The notes: a model not told the origin generated them from the sequence alone. Positions 17,556 to 26,549 are shown, counted from the stretch's first letter. The stretch is 64,000 bases of DNA from Virgibacillus sp. MSP4-1 (GCF_010092505.1 NZ_CP048021.1:1860001-1924000); one strand, 5' to 3'. Program-made: numbers and translations.

Positions 17556-18632
17556 TTATTCTACACTTATCTGTTTCGCCTCCGTAATAACCCTTTCCAT
17601 TAAAGTCTTTGCTGTTTGATCCTTCGTAAGCCTTGGACTTTGACCGGACCATAAGGACATATACTCCGGATTCCCTTGTGATGCAGAAGCTTTCCTGATT
17701 CCTTTTGTTAAGCTATTCTGTACAGGATAATCAGGGATGGAGTCTTCCTTCTGACTGAACTCATAAATAAACTGATTATGTATGCCTCTTGCCCATTTCC
17801 CTGAAAAGGACCGGGTCAAAACAACCTGATCTTCCCGGGCTTGAAGGATTTCCTGTTTATGCAGTGGATTGGCTCCACTTTCCTTACAAGTAAGAAATGC
17901 CGTTCCCATCTGTACTCCATCAGCTCCTAAACAGAGAGAAGCCATTAAGCCTCTTCCATCCATTATTCCTCCTGCCGCAATAACCGGGATTTGAACCTGG
18001 TCAACTACCTGAGGGATTAAGGACATTAAACCAATTAAACCTTCCTGATGATCCGGACTGAAATTGCCCCTATGTCCGCCAGCCTCACTTCCCTGAACAA
18101 CAACGATATCCATTCCGCTTCGTTCAATTTCTACTGCTTCTTGAACTGTTGTAGCTGTCCCTATTAATACACTATCCATTCTTTTCAATTGTTCTACGGT
18201 ATCCTTGGAAGGAATCCCGAATGTGAAGGAGCAAATCGGTACCTCTTCTTCCTGGATTACATTTAATTGTTCATGAAAGGTTTCCAGTAAATGATCAAAG
18301 GCAGGAGCTTCCGTCTTATCATCAGGAATGTTCAACCGGTTACGTATAGGCTGTAAGGCCTGATTGGCTTCTTGCCATTCCTTTTTAGTCACATCAAATT
18401 CATTGGGAACAAACAGATTTACTCCAAAGGGTGAACCCGTTAGTTCTTTGATTTCCCGAATTTGCTTCCTCACCTGATCCGGAGTCATATAACCTGCTCC
18501 AATCATACCTAACCCGCCGGTATTCGATACTTCAGCAACCAATTCTGATGTAGTGATACCTCCAGCCATAGGAGCCTGAATCACCGGATACTGAATACGC
18601 AAACGTTCAGTCACCTTCGTTTTTAAATTCAT
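17556..18632 (-). CDS. Nitronate monooxygenase / enoyl reductase-like flavoprotein
   Basis: A 358-residue FMN TIM barrel of the NMO (2-nitropropane dioxygenase) family. Seen: RIQYPVIQAPMAGGITTSELVAEVSNTGGLG at the N-terminus (first beta-alpha unit), VVVQGSEAGGHRG with the FMN-phosphate/catalytic-His region, and PVIAAGGIMDGRGLMASLCLGADGVQMGTAFL. Family enzymes oxidise alkyl nitronates (often propionate 3-nitronate detoxification); FabK enoyl-ACP reductases share the fold. The absence of fab genes favours NMO. It lies downstream of the TRAP operon, separated by an 11-bp-stem terminator-like hairpin at 18661-18700. Confidence 0.8.
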   Translation of the reverse strand: MNLKTKVTERLRIQYPVIQAPMAGGITTSELVAEVSNTGGLGMIGAGYMTPDQVRKQIREIKELTGSPFGVNLFVPNEFDVTKKEWQEANQALQPIRNRLNIPDDKTEAPAFDHLLETFHEQLNVIQEEEVPICSFTFGIPSKDTVEQLKRMDSVLIGTATTVQEAVEIERSGMDIVVVQGSEAGGHRGNFSPDHQEGLIGLMSLIPQVVDQVQIPVIAAGGIMDGRGLMASLCLGADGVQMGTAFLTCKESGANPLHKQEILQAREDQVVLTRSFSGKWARGIHNQFIYEFSQKEDSIPDYPVQNSLTKGIRKASASQGNPEYMSLWSGQSPRLTKDQTAKTLMERVITEAKQISVE

Positions 18633-18660
18633 CTATACACCTCATTTGTGAGTGATTTAA

Positions 18661-18700
18661 GAAAAGCTGGACATCAATTTTATTTGACCTCCAGCTTTTC
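18661..18700 (-). terminator. Terminator-like hairpin after the TRAP operon
   Basis: GAAAAGCTGGA / TCCAGCTTTTC form an 11-bp stem with an 18-nt loop about 50 bp after the TRAP permease stop. The T-stretch is part of the stem, so efficiency is uncertain. Confidence 0.55.
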
Positions 18701-18749
18701 CCAAAATTATATCACAAAAACAGGTTTGTTTTCAGAATTATCTATTACC

Positions 18750-20927
18750 TTATATTTTATTGTGTTCGGATGGAATCGTATCCTGATGTTGAACAGTCTT
18801 TCCGTTAACTCGATTTCTAAGTAAAATGAAAAGAAACACAACCGCTCCTATTAAATCTGTCATAATGCCAGGATAGATCAAAAGGAGAGCTGCAATGCCC
18901 GAAATCATTCTGAGCCAGACAGGAACCATCCGATAAACGTATCCTTCCATCATGACAGATAAAAGAAATACGCCTAAGATGGATGTAACTGTTATTATGA
19001 TAATATTTAAGAGTGTAGCATCAATCATTAACATTTCATGAGAAAAGACAAACATAAACGGTACAATAAATCCTGCTATAGCCAGACGCATAGCCTGAAA
19101 ACCGGTTTTGTTCGGCTTCCCACCGGCAATACCCGCACCAGCAAAGGCAGCTAACGCAACAGGGGGCGTTATATTGGCGAATATTCCAAAGTAGAAGACA
19201 AACATATGGGCAACAAATACCCCTATCTCCGTTGATCCTGCCAACTCTTGAAATAATGGAAGCTGTAATAGAATTGGTGCAGCCATCGTACTTGTAATAA
19301 TATAAGTTGGAATACTAGGCAGACCCATTCCCAGGATAATAGAAGTCAACATCGTCAGGAATAAAGTAATGATTAATTGAATCATTGGACTTCCAACCAT
19401 TTCGCCAATGCTAACAATACTGTTGGCAATCTCAATGGCAACACCAGTCAAAGATGCTACTCCGACAATAATTCCGACAGCCCCACAGGCAATACCGACT
19501 GGAATCGTTGTACGTGCTCCATCTTCAAGTGCCTGAATACATTGTTTAACCCCTACTTCCTCGGCTTCTATTTTCAACCTTTTTCTCCATAAATTAATCA
19601 GGATTGGCAGAGCTACTACAATTAATAATTCCCACCAGTTTTCTCTTAAATTCGGGATAACTTCGCCGGTAAGAATTGCCGTTATTTGTGGCTGAAAAAT
19701 TAAAAATATCGATAACATCCCAATGATTCCTGTCATCTTTTTCGTGCCTGATATAGCGACTGTTGCTAAAATGGACCAGAACGCTGCATAAAATGGGGTT
19801 TTGCCGGAAAACAACAAGTACAACAGAAAAAACATTGGAATAAGCAAGTGACCTCGTTCCATAAGCACCTGTTTCAATCTTGGCAGTTCACTTTTCGGCA
19901 TACCCGTTAAACCTTTTTTAGAAGCTCTGAAATGGATTTGCAGAAGAATGCCTAAATAAAATAAAAAGGCTGGAATAATCCCTGCTAAAATAATTTGAGT
20001 ATATGGTAAAGCCAGATTCTCAGCCATGATAAATGCTGCAGCCCCCATGATTGGAGGTAATATTTGCCCACCAACACTGGCCGCAGATTCAACAGCTCCG
20101 GAAAATTCTTTGTTATAACCAATCTTCTTCATTAAAGGAATTGTAAAGGAACCCGTCGTTACAACGTTTGCTATCGCCGAACCATTAATGGAACCTAAGA
20201 ACCCACTGGATAGAACCGCAACTTTGGCCGGTCCTCCTTTTGTATGTCCGGCAATGGCCAATGCTAAATCATTAAACATCTGTCCCATACCCGACCGAGA
20301 TAGAAAGGCTCCAAACAAAATAAATAGAATTATATAACTGGCAGAAACTCCAACAGCTGTTCCCAAAACACCTTCAGTAATATAGACTAAATGAGAAATA
20401 ATTTGTTTTGATACAGACTCTACAACAGGACCGGTCAATTGGGGGTAAATGGAAAGCTTTACATAAAAGCCATAGATTAAGAAGCCCAGTCCCAATAAAG
20501 CTAATCCCCAGCCTGTAACTCTTCTCGTAATATCGAATAATAGTATCAGAATGACAATGCCCACAATAAAGTCAACGTTATTAATTTGCCCTCCTGATTC
20601 AATAATACGATTGGCAGTAATCAGCATATAAACAACAACGGCTAAGGCAGCAGCGGAGGTAAAGTAATCATAAAAAGCAATTCCTTTCTTTTTCCCTTTT
20701 TTTCGAAATGGATATAACAAAAATCCAAGGGCCATTAAAATATATAAATGGATACTTCTTTGACGAATATCAACCAGCGATCCTGCAAAGGAAGTATATA
20801 AATGAAACAACGATAAAAACACCGCTAAGATTGAAATAAATAATAAGATAGGCTTAGCGATGGTAGTTCGTGTATTGCTTTCACGGTCATATTCCTGTAC
20901 TTTTGTTTTCTTAGTATCCTGACTCAA
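18750..20927 (-). CDS. TAXI-type TRAP transporter fused permease (4TM/12TM)
   Basis: A 725-residue integral membrane protein of the fused TRAP permease family (DctQ-like plus DctM-like in one chain). Around 18-20 helices are visible; characteristic stretches are GSINGSAIANVVTTGSFTIPLMK, SAASVGGQILPPIMGAAAFIMAE and ILGMGLPSIPTYI with ITPPVALAAFAGAGIAG. With the TAXI binding protein it drives sodium- or proton-coupled uptake of an organic acid. TTG 20927 is preferred as start (GAGGTG five bases upstream); a GTG at 20945 overlaps the previous stop. It follows the DUF1850 gene directly, as is usual for TAXI operons. Confidence 0.88.
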   Translation of the reverse strand: MSQDTKKTKVQEYDRESNTRTTIAKPILLFISILAVFLSLFHLYTSFAGSLVDIRQRSIHLYILMALGFLLYPFRKKGKKKGIAFYDYFTSAAALAVVVYMLITANRIIESGGQINNVDFIVGIVILILLFDITRRVTGWGLALLGLGFLIYGFYVKLSIYPQLTGPVVESVSKQIISHLVYITEGVLGTAVGVSASYIILFILFGAFLSRSGMGQMFNDLALAIAGHTKGGPAKVAVLSSGFLGSINGSAIANVVTTGSFTIPLMKKIGYNKEFSGAVESAASVGGQILPPIMGAAAFIMAENLALPYTQIILAGIIPAFLFYLGILLQIHFRASKKGLTGMPKSELPRLKQVLMERGHLLIPMFFLLYLLFSGKTPFYAAFWSILATVAISGTKKMTGIIGMLSIFLIFQPQITAILTGEVIPNLRENWWELLIVVALPILINLWRKRLKIEAEEVGVKQCIQALEDGARTTIPVGIACGAVGIIVGVASLTGVAIEIANSIVSIGEMVGSPMIQLIITLFLTMLTSIILGMGLPSIPTYIITSTMAAPILLQLPLFQELAGSTEIGVFVAHMFVFYFGIFANITPPVALAAFAGAGIAGGKPNKTGFQAMRLAIAGFIVPFMFVFSHEMLMIDATLLNIIIITVTSILGVFLLSVMMEGYVYRMVPVWLRMISGIAALLLIYPGIMTDLIGAVVFLFILLRNRVNGKTVQHQDTIPSEHNKI

Positions 20928-20944
20928 GGTCTCACCTCTTTCCA

Positions 20945-21415
20945 CTATTTCATCATTAGGAAAATGGCTTTTGCTAATTGAAGTGTATCAACTTTTACAG
21001 AATAGGATGTCTGTGGAATTAATTTCACTTTTTTATTTTGACTTTGAATTTGATGATGGGTACTCCTGCCTGTTCGTATTGCCAGTTCGTTTCCAATTTC
21101 CCGGTTTATATCAACCATATATACCCAGCCATCTTTTATAAAGGTGTCTTTTCCTGCAGAACTTGGCACCCCTGCACCAAATGTTTTAAAACGTGTTGAT
21201 TTCATTAATATTTGTTGGTCCCTGATCACAAAAAACTCCTCCCATATTTCCTTTTCAACCGAATGCTGCCACTGGACGGAAAAGTCAAATTCATTGCGGA
21301 ACATCCAGGAATCTATGACGGTCCCATCTCTTTCAATGATGAAGACCTGTACGGGAAACATGAAGAGGAGTACAATCAAAATCGCAAAGGTCAGCAATAG
21401 CAATCGTTTTTTCAT
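20945..21415 (-). CDS. DUF1850 protein of the TAXI-TRAP operon
   Basis: A 156-residue protein with an N-terminal signal anchor (LLLLTFAILIVLLFMFPVQVFII) and a DUF1850 body: FSVQWQHSVEKEIWEEFFVI, then TRFKTFGAGVPS. DUF1850 genes are found beside TAXI-TRAP binding protein and permease genes, so this is probably an accessory extracytoplasmic subunit; its biochemical role is not known. It sits between the binding protein (43 bp away) and the permease. Confidence 0.8.
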   Translation of the reverse strand: MKKRLLLLTFAILIVLLFMFPVQVFIIERDGTVIDSWMFRNEFDFSVQWQHSVEKEIWEEFFVIRDQQILMKSTRFKTFGAGVPSSAGKDTFIKDGWVYMVDINREIGNELAIRTGRSTHHQIQSQNKKVKLIPQTSYSVKVDTLQLAKAIFLMMK

Positions 21416-21458
21416 TTTTCAGATTAAAGGGCATCGAGATTCGATACCCTTTTCTTTC

Positions 21459-22475
21459 TTATTCGAGCAGGCCTTTCTCTTCATAAAATTTCTTGGCGCC
21501 AGGGTGTAAAGGTGCAATCAGACCTTTCGCAATTTCATCACGTGGCAGGTGTTTTAAAGCTGAAACAGCTACTTCATCAGTGCCGAGATAGTCATAATAG
21601 CGTTTCGTGATGTCATAAACAGCATCCTCACTTAAATCAGGAGATACGATAATCATGTTCTGAATCCCGACTGTCTGAACTTCATTCTCCAAGTTATATT
21701 GAGCTTCATTGCCTGCTTCAATCGTAAATGGCTTATAGAATGGATACGTATCCATTAAACGATTTGCTACATCTCCTTTAATTTCTACAAAATTCACCTC
21801 GTGCTGCTGCATAATATCTGTTATATTACTGTTCGGAACTCCGGAAGTGAAGAAGGCTGCATCCAGATTCCCGTTTTTCATTTCCTGAACACTGTCCGCA
21901 TATCCAGTATGTGTAACTTTGTCTAAATCATCATAGGTCAGATCCACTGCTTCCAACACTTTTTTTGCACTTTGTTCAACACCAGAACCAACCTTCCCTA
22001 CTCCAACGCGCTTTCCTTCTAAATCTTCTATGGATTCAATTCCGCTATCAGACATTGCGATGACTTGAACAACGTTTTGATACATACCTGCTACCGCCTG
22101 TACATCTGCCTGATTGCCTTCAAATTGACCTGTACCCTCTATTGCATCATAGGCCACGTCACTCATAACAATCGCCATCTGATTAAGACCATCCTGTATA
22201 TTTTGAATATTGGCAACGGAAGCCCCTGTTGATTCAACGGTTACATTGTCGACGAATTCACTTTCTTCAAAAATAGGTTTTAATGCCCCGCCGATGGGAT
22301 AATAAGTCCCTGATGTTCCACCTGTTCCAAAAACAATAGATTGACTATCAGAGTTGCCGGAACTGTCACCAGAACCTTCGCCGGAACCGTCTGAACCTGC
22401 TTCATTACCCCCTCCACATGCTGCTAATATCATAGATAATGTAAAGAGAAGTACAAATAAAATACGTTTACGCAT
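21459..22475 (-). CDS. TAXI family TRAP substrate-binding lipoprotein
   Basis: A 338-residue lipoprotein: signal peptide ending LAAC, a Gly/Ser-rich linker, then the TAXI body starting SIVFGTGGTSGTYYPIGGALKPIFEE. The pattern GTGGTSGTYYP is the hallmark of this family, distinct from DctP-type binding proteins. Other landmarks are DLEGKRVGVGKVGSGVE and LHPGAKKFYEEKGL at the C-terminus. Characterised TAXI proteins bind glutamate/glutamine or 2-oxoglutarate-like acids, but the ligand here is not readable. ATG 22475 is chosen because AAAGGAGA lies seven bases before it. Confidence 0.88.
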   Translation of the reverse strand: MRKRILFVLLFTLSMILAACGGGNEAGSDGSGEGSGDSSGNSDSQSIVFGTGGTSGTYYPIGGALKPIFEESEFVDNVTVESTGASVANIQNIQDGLNQMAIVMSDVAYDAIEGTGQFEGNQADVQAVAGMYQNVVQVIAMSDSGIESIEDLEGKRVGVGKVGSGVEQSAKKVLEAVDLTYDDLDKVTHTGYADSVQEMKNGNLDAAFFTSGVPNSNITDIMQQHEVNFVEIKGDVANRLMDTYPFYKPFTIEAGNEAQYNLENEVQTVGIQNMIIVSPDLSEDAVYDITKRYYDYLGTDEVAVSALKHLPRDEIAKGLIAPLHPGAKKFYEEKGLLE

Positions 22476-22510
22476 ATTCATTCTCCTTTCTTATTTTTAG
22501 AAAATTTAAA

Positions 22511-22539
22511 TTATTACTCATTTATGTTAACGCTTACAA
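22511..22539 (-). promoter_or_regulatory. TAXI-TRAP promoter overlapped by a CRE
   Basis: On the minus strand TTGTAA (22534-22539) and TAATAA (22511-22516) are 17 nt apart, placing transcription about 30 bp before the binding-protein start. The plus-strand sequence TGTTAACGCTTACA at 22525-22538 fits the catabolite-responsive element consensus TGWAANCGNTNWCA at 13 of 14 positions and covers the -35 region. CcpA binding would repress uptake when preferred sugars are present. Confidence 0.6.
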
Positions 22540-22552
22540 GTGGATTTGAAAA

Positions 22553-22588
22553 CATTTCGTACATATTGGACATTTTGTTCATTTTGGT
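22553..22588. repeat. Four tandem 9-bp direct repeats, candidate response-regulator operator
   Basis: CATTTCG, CATATTG, CATTTTG and CATTTTG begin at 22553, 22562, 22571 and 22580, exactly nine bases apart. The block lies between the response-regulator stop and the TAXI promoter, upstream of its -35. Position and repetition suggest binding sites for the adjacent DctR-like regulator; this is inference. Confidence 0.5.
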
Positions 22589-22611
22589 CAACGCGACCTT
22601 AGTGAGTTTGC

Positions 22612-23346
22612 CTATTTTTTATCAATTTCACCATCAATAAGAATATAACGATTAACTGGGCGGCCGACTTCGCCATATCGTAAATCCATTTCTACTTTTT
22701 CATTTCGCTGCAAATAGTCTAAATATCTTCTGGCTGTCACACGTGCAATACCTATGCCATCTGCAGTTTCTTCGGCAGAAACCGAACTAGCCTGCCTTTT
22801 TAAGAATGCAAGAATCTGTTTAAGTGTTTGTTTGTTTAATCCTTTTGGGAGTTGATCGTCTATAGAAGATGACATCTGAGCATATGATGTGTTTCTATCA
22901 GATGATGAGAGTAAAGGAGAGAACGCATCAATCTGGTTCTGATTCAGCAATTGTTCACCTGACAGATTCCTGACATATGCACGATAATTATGGAGTGCTT
23001 TTTGGAGACGTTCAAATGTAAATGGCTTTATAATATAATCAATAGCGCCATTGTGCAGCATGGTCCGAAGAGTTTCTTTATCATTAGCTGCTGTTATCAC
23101 AATAATATCTGTTTGATACTGGCAGATTCTCAATTGCTTTATGACCTCCATCCCATTCTTAACAGGCATAAAGATATCTAATAGAATGAGATCTGGCTCT
23201 TCCTGTCCAATCTTTTTAACCGCTTCATTGCCGTCCTTTGCCGCACCTGTCACCACAAACTCATCAATTCTCTCAACAAACTGCCGATTCACCTCTAACA
23301 CCATTGGGTCATCCTCAATAATAAAAACTTTAATAGGATCTTTCAC
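22612..23346 (-). CDS. CitB/DctR-type response regulator
   Basis: A 244-residue two-domain regulator. The receiver domain (1-122) has the acidic pair E11/D12/D13, phosphoacceptor D57 in DLILLDIFMP, T in VITAAND and K in IIKPFTFERL. The C-terminal domain has an HTH in ETADGIGIARVTARRYLDYL, typical of the CitB/DcuR/DctR group that controls dicarboxylate and citrate transport. GTG start overlaps the kinase stop by one base (TAGTG), so translation is coupled. It lies directly upstream of the TAXI-TRAP operon it probably activates. Confidence 0.88.
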   Translation of the reverse strand: MKDPIKVFIIEDDPMVLEVNRQFVERIDEFVVTGAAKDGNEAVKKIGQEEPDLILLDIFMPVKNGMEVIKQLRICQYQTDIIVITAANDKETLRTMLHNGAIDYIIKPFTFERLQKALHNYRAYVRNLSGEQLLNQNQIDAFSPLLSSSDRNTSYAQMSSSIDDQLPKGLNKQTLKQILAFLKRQASSVSAEETADGIGIARVTARRYLDYLQRNEKVEMDLRYGEVGRPVNRYILIDGEIDKK

Positions 23347-24950
23347 TATTTGACAGCCTCCTCCATCGTTGTCATCGGAAAGGTGATGACAAAGCTTGTT
23401 CCTTGACCTTCATTCGAGATCACCTGAATATCACCCAGTCCTTTTTCAACAGTATTTTTTACCAGAAACAACCCGAAGCCTGCATCCTCTTCTTCTTTTG
23501 TTGTGAACCCTTTTTCAAAGATTCTTGCCGCATCCCATTCAGGAATTCCGGTACCATTATCCTCCACATGAATCTGACATTGATCAGAATCCTGGTATAT
23601 TAAAATATGAATCCATTTTTCACGATGATTCAGCTTTTGAAGAGCAGCAAAGGCATTCTCTATCAAATTTCCGAGAATCAGTACGAAATCATGCTGATCC
23701 AGTAAAGGAGGATATTCATTCAGCTGACATTCCTCACTAATACTTACGGATATATCAAGCTCCTTTCCCCGTCCGACTTTACCAATCAAAAGCCCTGCAA
23801 TACTATAATCCTTGATGCGTCTTCCCAGGAATTGAGTCAGCTCCTGCTGTGTATCTGTTATATGTAATACCTCATTTAAAGCACGGGCGGTCTGTCCTAA
23901 CTGGATCAAGCCTGCAACCGTGTGCAATTGATTTAAATGTTCATGTCGCTGTACACGCAAGGCGTCCACAAAGGAACGAACACCCGTTAGCTCCTCAGCC
24001 ATTCTGGTCAGATCTGTTCGATCCTGAAAGACCACAACAGCACCTGCCACCTCCTCATTAATCTTTATGGGTACCCGGCTGCACATAATGAATTTGTCAT
24101 GAAAACGAATCTCTTCACGATATCGTTCTCCCTGCTCCCTAATAAATCTGACAAACGATTGATCGTATATCACCTGATGTAAATCCTTACCTGACGGGTC
24201 ATCTGTTACTCCCAGAATCTCCTGGGCTTTAGAATTAAAAATAATGATCTCTTCTGATCTATCCATAGCAATGATTCCCTCATTCATGGCCTGGAAAGCT
24301 GCTGTCCGTTCCACCAGAAGCTGAACAATTTCATAAGGCTCCAGTTGATAGGTTTGCTCTTTAATATGCCGGGCTAATAGCCAGGATCCTGCCATTCCAA
24401 ACAGAACAACGATAATAAATATAGTGAGAATTTCATTTTTAAAACTTAGCAGCAAATCCCAAATGGATGGCATCATATGTCCAACAATGACGACTCCAAT
24501 TTGTTCATGCTGCTGGTTCATAATTGGAACAAAAGACCGTACAGCTCTTCCAACTTCCCCCTGTGCTTTGGAAACATAGCTATGTTCGGCATAGGAAGGA
24601 CCTTCATCCTTTCCGGAAGATAATGTACCTAATTGAGTTTCATCCGGATGTGAAAAACGAATGCGGTTCATATTTAAAACGACAATATAGCTGGCATTGT
24701 TGATCGTACGAATTCGCTCGACAATAGGATTTATCGTATTCCAGCCATCTGGTTTTATAAGACTGCTCTGAATTTCCGGGAGATTGGCAACCGTTCGTCC
24801 TATGGTTAAACCTCGATTTCCCAGTTCTTCTTCCTTTGCCTCAATGGACTCCCCTATTAAAATGATTCCCCCTATAAATACGGAAAAAAGAACAACACCA
24901 AATGAAAGAATAGTTATTTTCCAGCGAATAGGCATTTGTTTTAAGGACAT
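23346..24950 (-). CDS. DcuS/CitA/DctS-type sensor histidine kinase
   Basis: A 534-residue membrane kinase. A first membrane helix (about 11-33) and a second (about 168-192) bracket a CitA/DcuS-type extracytoplasmic PAS sensor. A cytoplasmic PAS follows (EGIIAMDRSEEIIIFNSKAQEILG), then a SPOB-type dimerisation segment with the phospho-acceptor His in RVQRHEHLNQLHTVAGLIQLG, and the ATPase domain: N-box NLIENAFAAL, G1 VEDNGTGIP, G2 GFGLFLVKN. Such kinases sense C4-dicarboxylates or citrate directly or through a transporter or binding protein. Paired with the overlapping response regulator. Confidence 0.88.
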   Translation of the reverse strand: MSLKQMPIRWKITILSFGVVLFSVFIGGIILIGESIEAKEEELGNRGLTIGRTVANLPEIQSSLIKPDGWNTINPIVERIRTINNASYIVVLNMNRIRFSHPDETQLGTLSSGKDEGPSYAEHSYVSKAQGEVGRAVRSFVPIMNQQHEQIGVVIVGHMMPSIWDLLLSFKNEILTIFIIVVLFGMAGSWLLARHIKEQTYQLEPYEIVQLLVERTAAFQAMNEGIIAMDRSEEIIIFNSKAQEILGVTDDPSGKDLHQVIYDQSFVRFIREQGERYREEIRFHDKFIMCSRVPIKINEEVAGAVVVFQDRTDLTRMAEELTGVRSFVDALRVQRHEHLNQLHTVAGLIQLGQTARALNEVLHITDTQQELTQFLGRRIKDYSIAGLLIGKVGRGKELDISVSISEECQLNEYPPLLDQHDFVLILGNLIENAFAALQKLNHREKWIHILIYQDSDQCQIHVEDNGTGIPEWDAARIFEKGFTTKEEEDAGFGLFLVKNTVEKGLGDIQVISNEGQGTSFVITFPMTTMEEAVK

Positions 24951-25034
24951 ATAAATTTCGTCCTCTCTATCTGAATTAACTCTATTTTACCATTATTCAG
25001 ATAGTATGCTAAAATAAAGTGCAAATTCCATAAG

Positions 25035-25070
25035 CGGGGGGATTACGGTCCTTTATTAATGCGTGATAAA
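25035..25070 (+). repeat. Dispersed ~30-bp element, copy 3
   Basis: GGGGGGATTACGGTC then CTTTATTAATGCGTGATAAA. It occupies the divergent intergenic region between the kinase gene and the DctP-type gene, just before the latter's ribosome binding site, with two extra bases relative to the other copies. Confidence 0.5.
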
Positions 25071-25093
25071 TACGGTTTCCACAGGAGGGGTTT

Positions 25094-26155
25094 ATGAAGT
25101 CCTGGATTTCTACTCTACTTTTTTTGTTTGCCGGAATGTGTACAATCATTTTTTTCAGTCTGGATTTAAAGGAATCAGCCGCCACCTATGTATATGATGA
25201 CGAACAGGAAACATTAGATGATCAAATTGTCATTCGATTCAGTCACGTTGTGGCAGAAAACACTCCTAAAGGGAGAGCAGTCCGTCGCTTTGCAGACCTG
25301 GTCCATGAGCGAACAGATGGAAAAGTCAGTGTTGAAGTTTATTCAAATGGAATTTTATATTCTGATCAAAATCAATGGCAGGCTTTAAAGGATGGCAAGG
25401 TGGAAATGATTGCTCCAGCTACATCACAAGTGGCTCAATATGTCCCCTCCTTTCAGGTATTGGATCTTCCCTATGCATTTCCCAATGCAAAGGCCGCAGA
25501 CGAGGCATACAAGGGGCCGATTGGACAGACTTTACTGAAGGACCTGGAGCAGGAGGAAGTAAAAGGATTAAGCTTTTGGCACGAGGGCTATAAGCAAGTG
25601 ACCAATCATAAACGTCCTTTACAGGGACCTGAAGACTTTTACCGATTACATTTCAGAAGTATACCCAGTCCTGTTATAGAAACACAATTCGAGGCCCTTC
25701 ATGCCAGCACCAGTATACTGCCTTTCAATAAAACCTATAAAAATTTAGAAGTTGAGTTTATCAATGGTCAGGAAAATACGGTATCGAATATTTATACGAA
25801 AAAGTTTTATGAAGTTCAGGATTTCATTACGATAAGCAACCATGCTTATTTAGGGAATGTAGTCATTATAAACGAAGAATTCTGGGACCGTTTATCAACA
25901 GAAATTCAGGAGGCAATCGGCAAGTCGCTGGACGAAACAACAGATTGGGTTCGCAGGCATTCGATTGAAATCAATGATCAGCACATGCGTAACTTAAGAA
26001 GATTGGATGAAATGAGGATCCATACACTCTCGCCCAACCAAACATCAGAGTGGAAACAAGCCTTGGAACCTGTATACAAGAAAACAGAAGATGTTGTCAG
26101 TGAGGAATTGATGAATGAGATTTATCGGCTTCAGCATAAATATGGATATAAGTAG
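25094..26155 (+). CDS. DctP-type TRAP binding protein (DctB-like co-sensor candidate)
   Basis: A 353-residue extracytoplasmic protein anchored by an uncleaved-looking N-terminal helix (TLLFLFAGMCTIIFFSL; no lipobox). The body is DctP/TRAP-family: IVIRFSHVVAENTPKGRAVRRFADLV, FQVLDLPYAFPNAKAADEA, HEGYKQVTNHKRPLQGPEDF with the substrate-carboxylate arginine in the LHFRSIPSPV segment. No DctQ/DctM permease of its kind is nearby. In B. subtilis the homologue DctB sits beside dctS-dctR and acts with DctS as a ligand-sensing partner, so a sensory rather than transport role is likely here. GGAGGGG precedes ATG 25094. Confidence 0.82.
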   Translation: MKSWISTLLFLFAGMCTIIFFSLDLKESAATYVYDDEQETLDDQIVIRFSHVVAENTPKGRAVRRFADLVHERTDGKVSVEVYSNGILYSDQNQWQALKDGKVEMIAPATSQVAQYVPSFQVLDLPYAFPNAKAADEAYKGPIGQTLLKDLEQEEVKGLSFWHEGYKQVTNHKRPLQGPEDFYRLHFRSIPSPVIETQFEALHASTSILPFNKTYKNLEVEFINGQENTVSNIYTKKFYEVQDFITISNHAYLGNVVIINEEFWDRLSTEIQEAIGKSLDETTDWVRRHSIEINDQHMRNLRRLDEMRIHTLSPNQTSEWKQALEPVYKKTEDVVSEELMNEIYRLQHKYGYK

Positions 26156-26186
26156 GGAGCTATCTGTATATGATAGCTCCCTTTTC
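26154..26186 (+). terminator. Terminator of the DctP-type gene
   Basis: GGGAGCTATC / GATAGCTCCC, 10 bp, 7-nt loop, then CTTTTCTCTT. The stem starts at the stop codon. It lies against the convergent spore-protein gene. Confidence 0.75.
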
Positions 26187-26188
26187 TC

Positions 26189-26449
26189 TTACTGCTTTCG
26201 GCTATATTGCTCCTCAGCTATTTTTATCATTTCCCGTACCATGTTGCCGCCCATTTCGCCGCCAATTTTCCCGGCATCCTTTGCTTTTAGATCTCCATTG
26301 TCACGGTGCTGAAGGGGTATACCCTGTTCCTCAGCGATTTCATATTTAGCCTCATCAGGAGAGCTGGTATGAGCAACTTGTGCCTTCAGACGGTCCAGAC
26401 CTTGGCGAGCCTCAGGTACAAGAATTTTATGGTTATTTCTATCGGTCAT
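26189..26449 (-). CDS. Alpha/beta-type small acid-soluble spore protein
   Basis: An 86-residue DNA-binding spore-coat-core protein. It keeps the two family helices: KILVPEARQGLDRLKAQVA and the C-terminal IGGEMGGNMVREMIKIAEEQ. YEIAEEQGIPL corresponds to the GPR protease cleavage region. Usual members are 60-72 residues; here about ten residues (HTSSPDEA and neighbours) are inserted between the first helix and the cleavage region. It would coat DNA in the dormant spore and is expected to be sigma-G dependent. Direct evidence that the organism sporulates. Confidence 0.85.
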   Translation of the reverse strand: MTDRNNHKILVPEARQGLDRLKAQVAHTSSPDEAKYEIAEEQGIPLQHRDNGDLKAKDAGKIGGEMGGNMVREMIKIAEEQYSRKQ

Positions 26450-26549
26450 CCGTATCTCTCCTCTTTTCCAGATTCGAGCATGACCTTTCTGGGGGGAAAC
26501 CCTTGTCCCCTCTCATTATGTTTTACTGAAATTCGGGGATTTATGAAAT

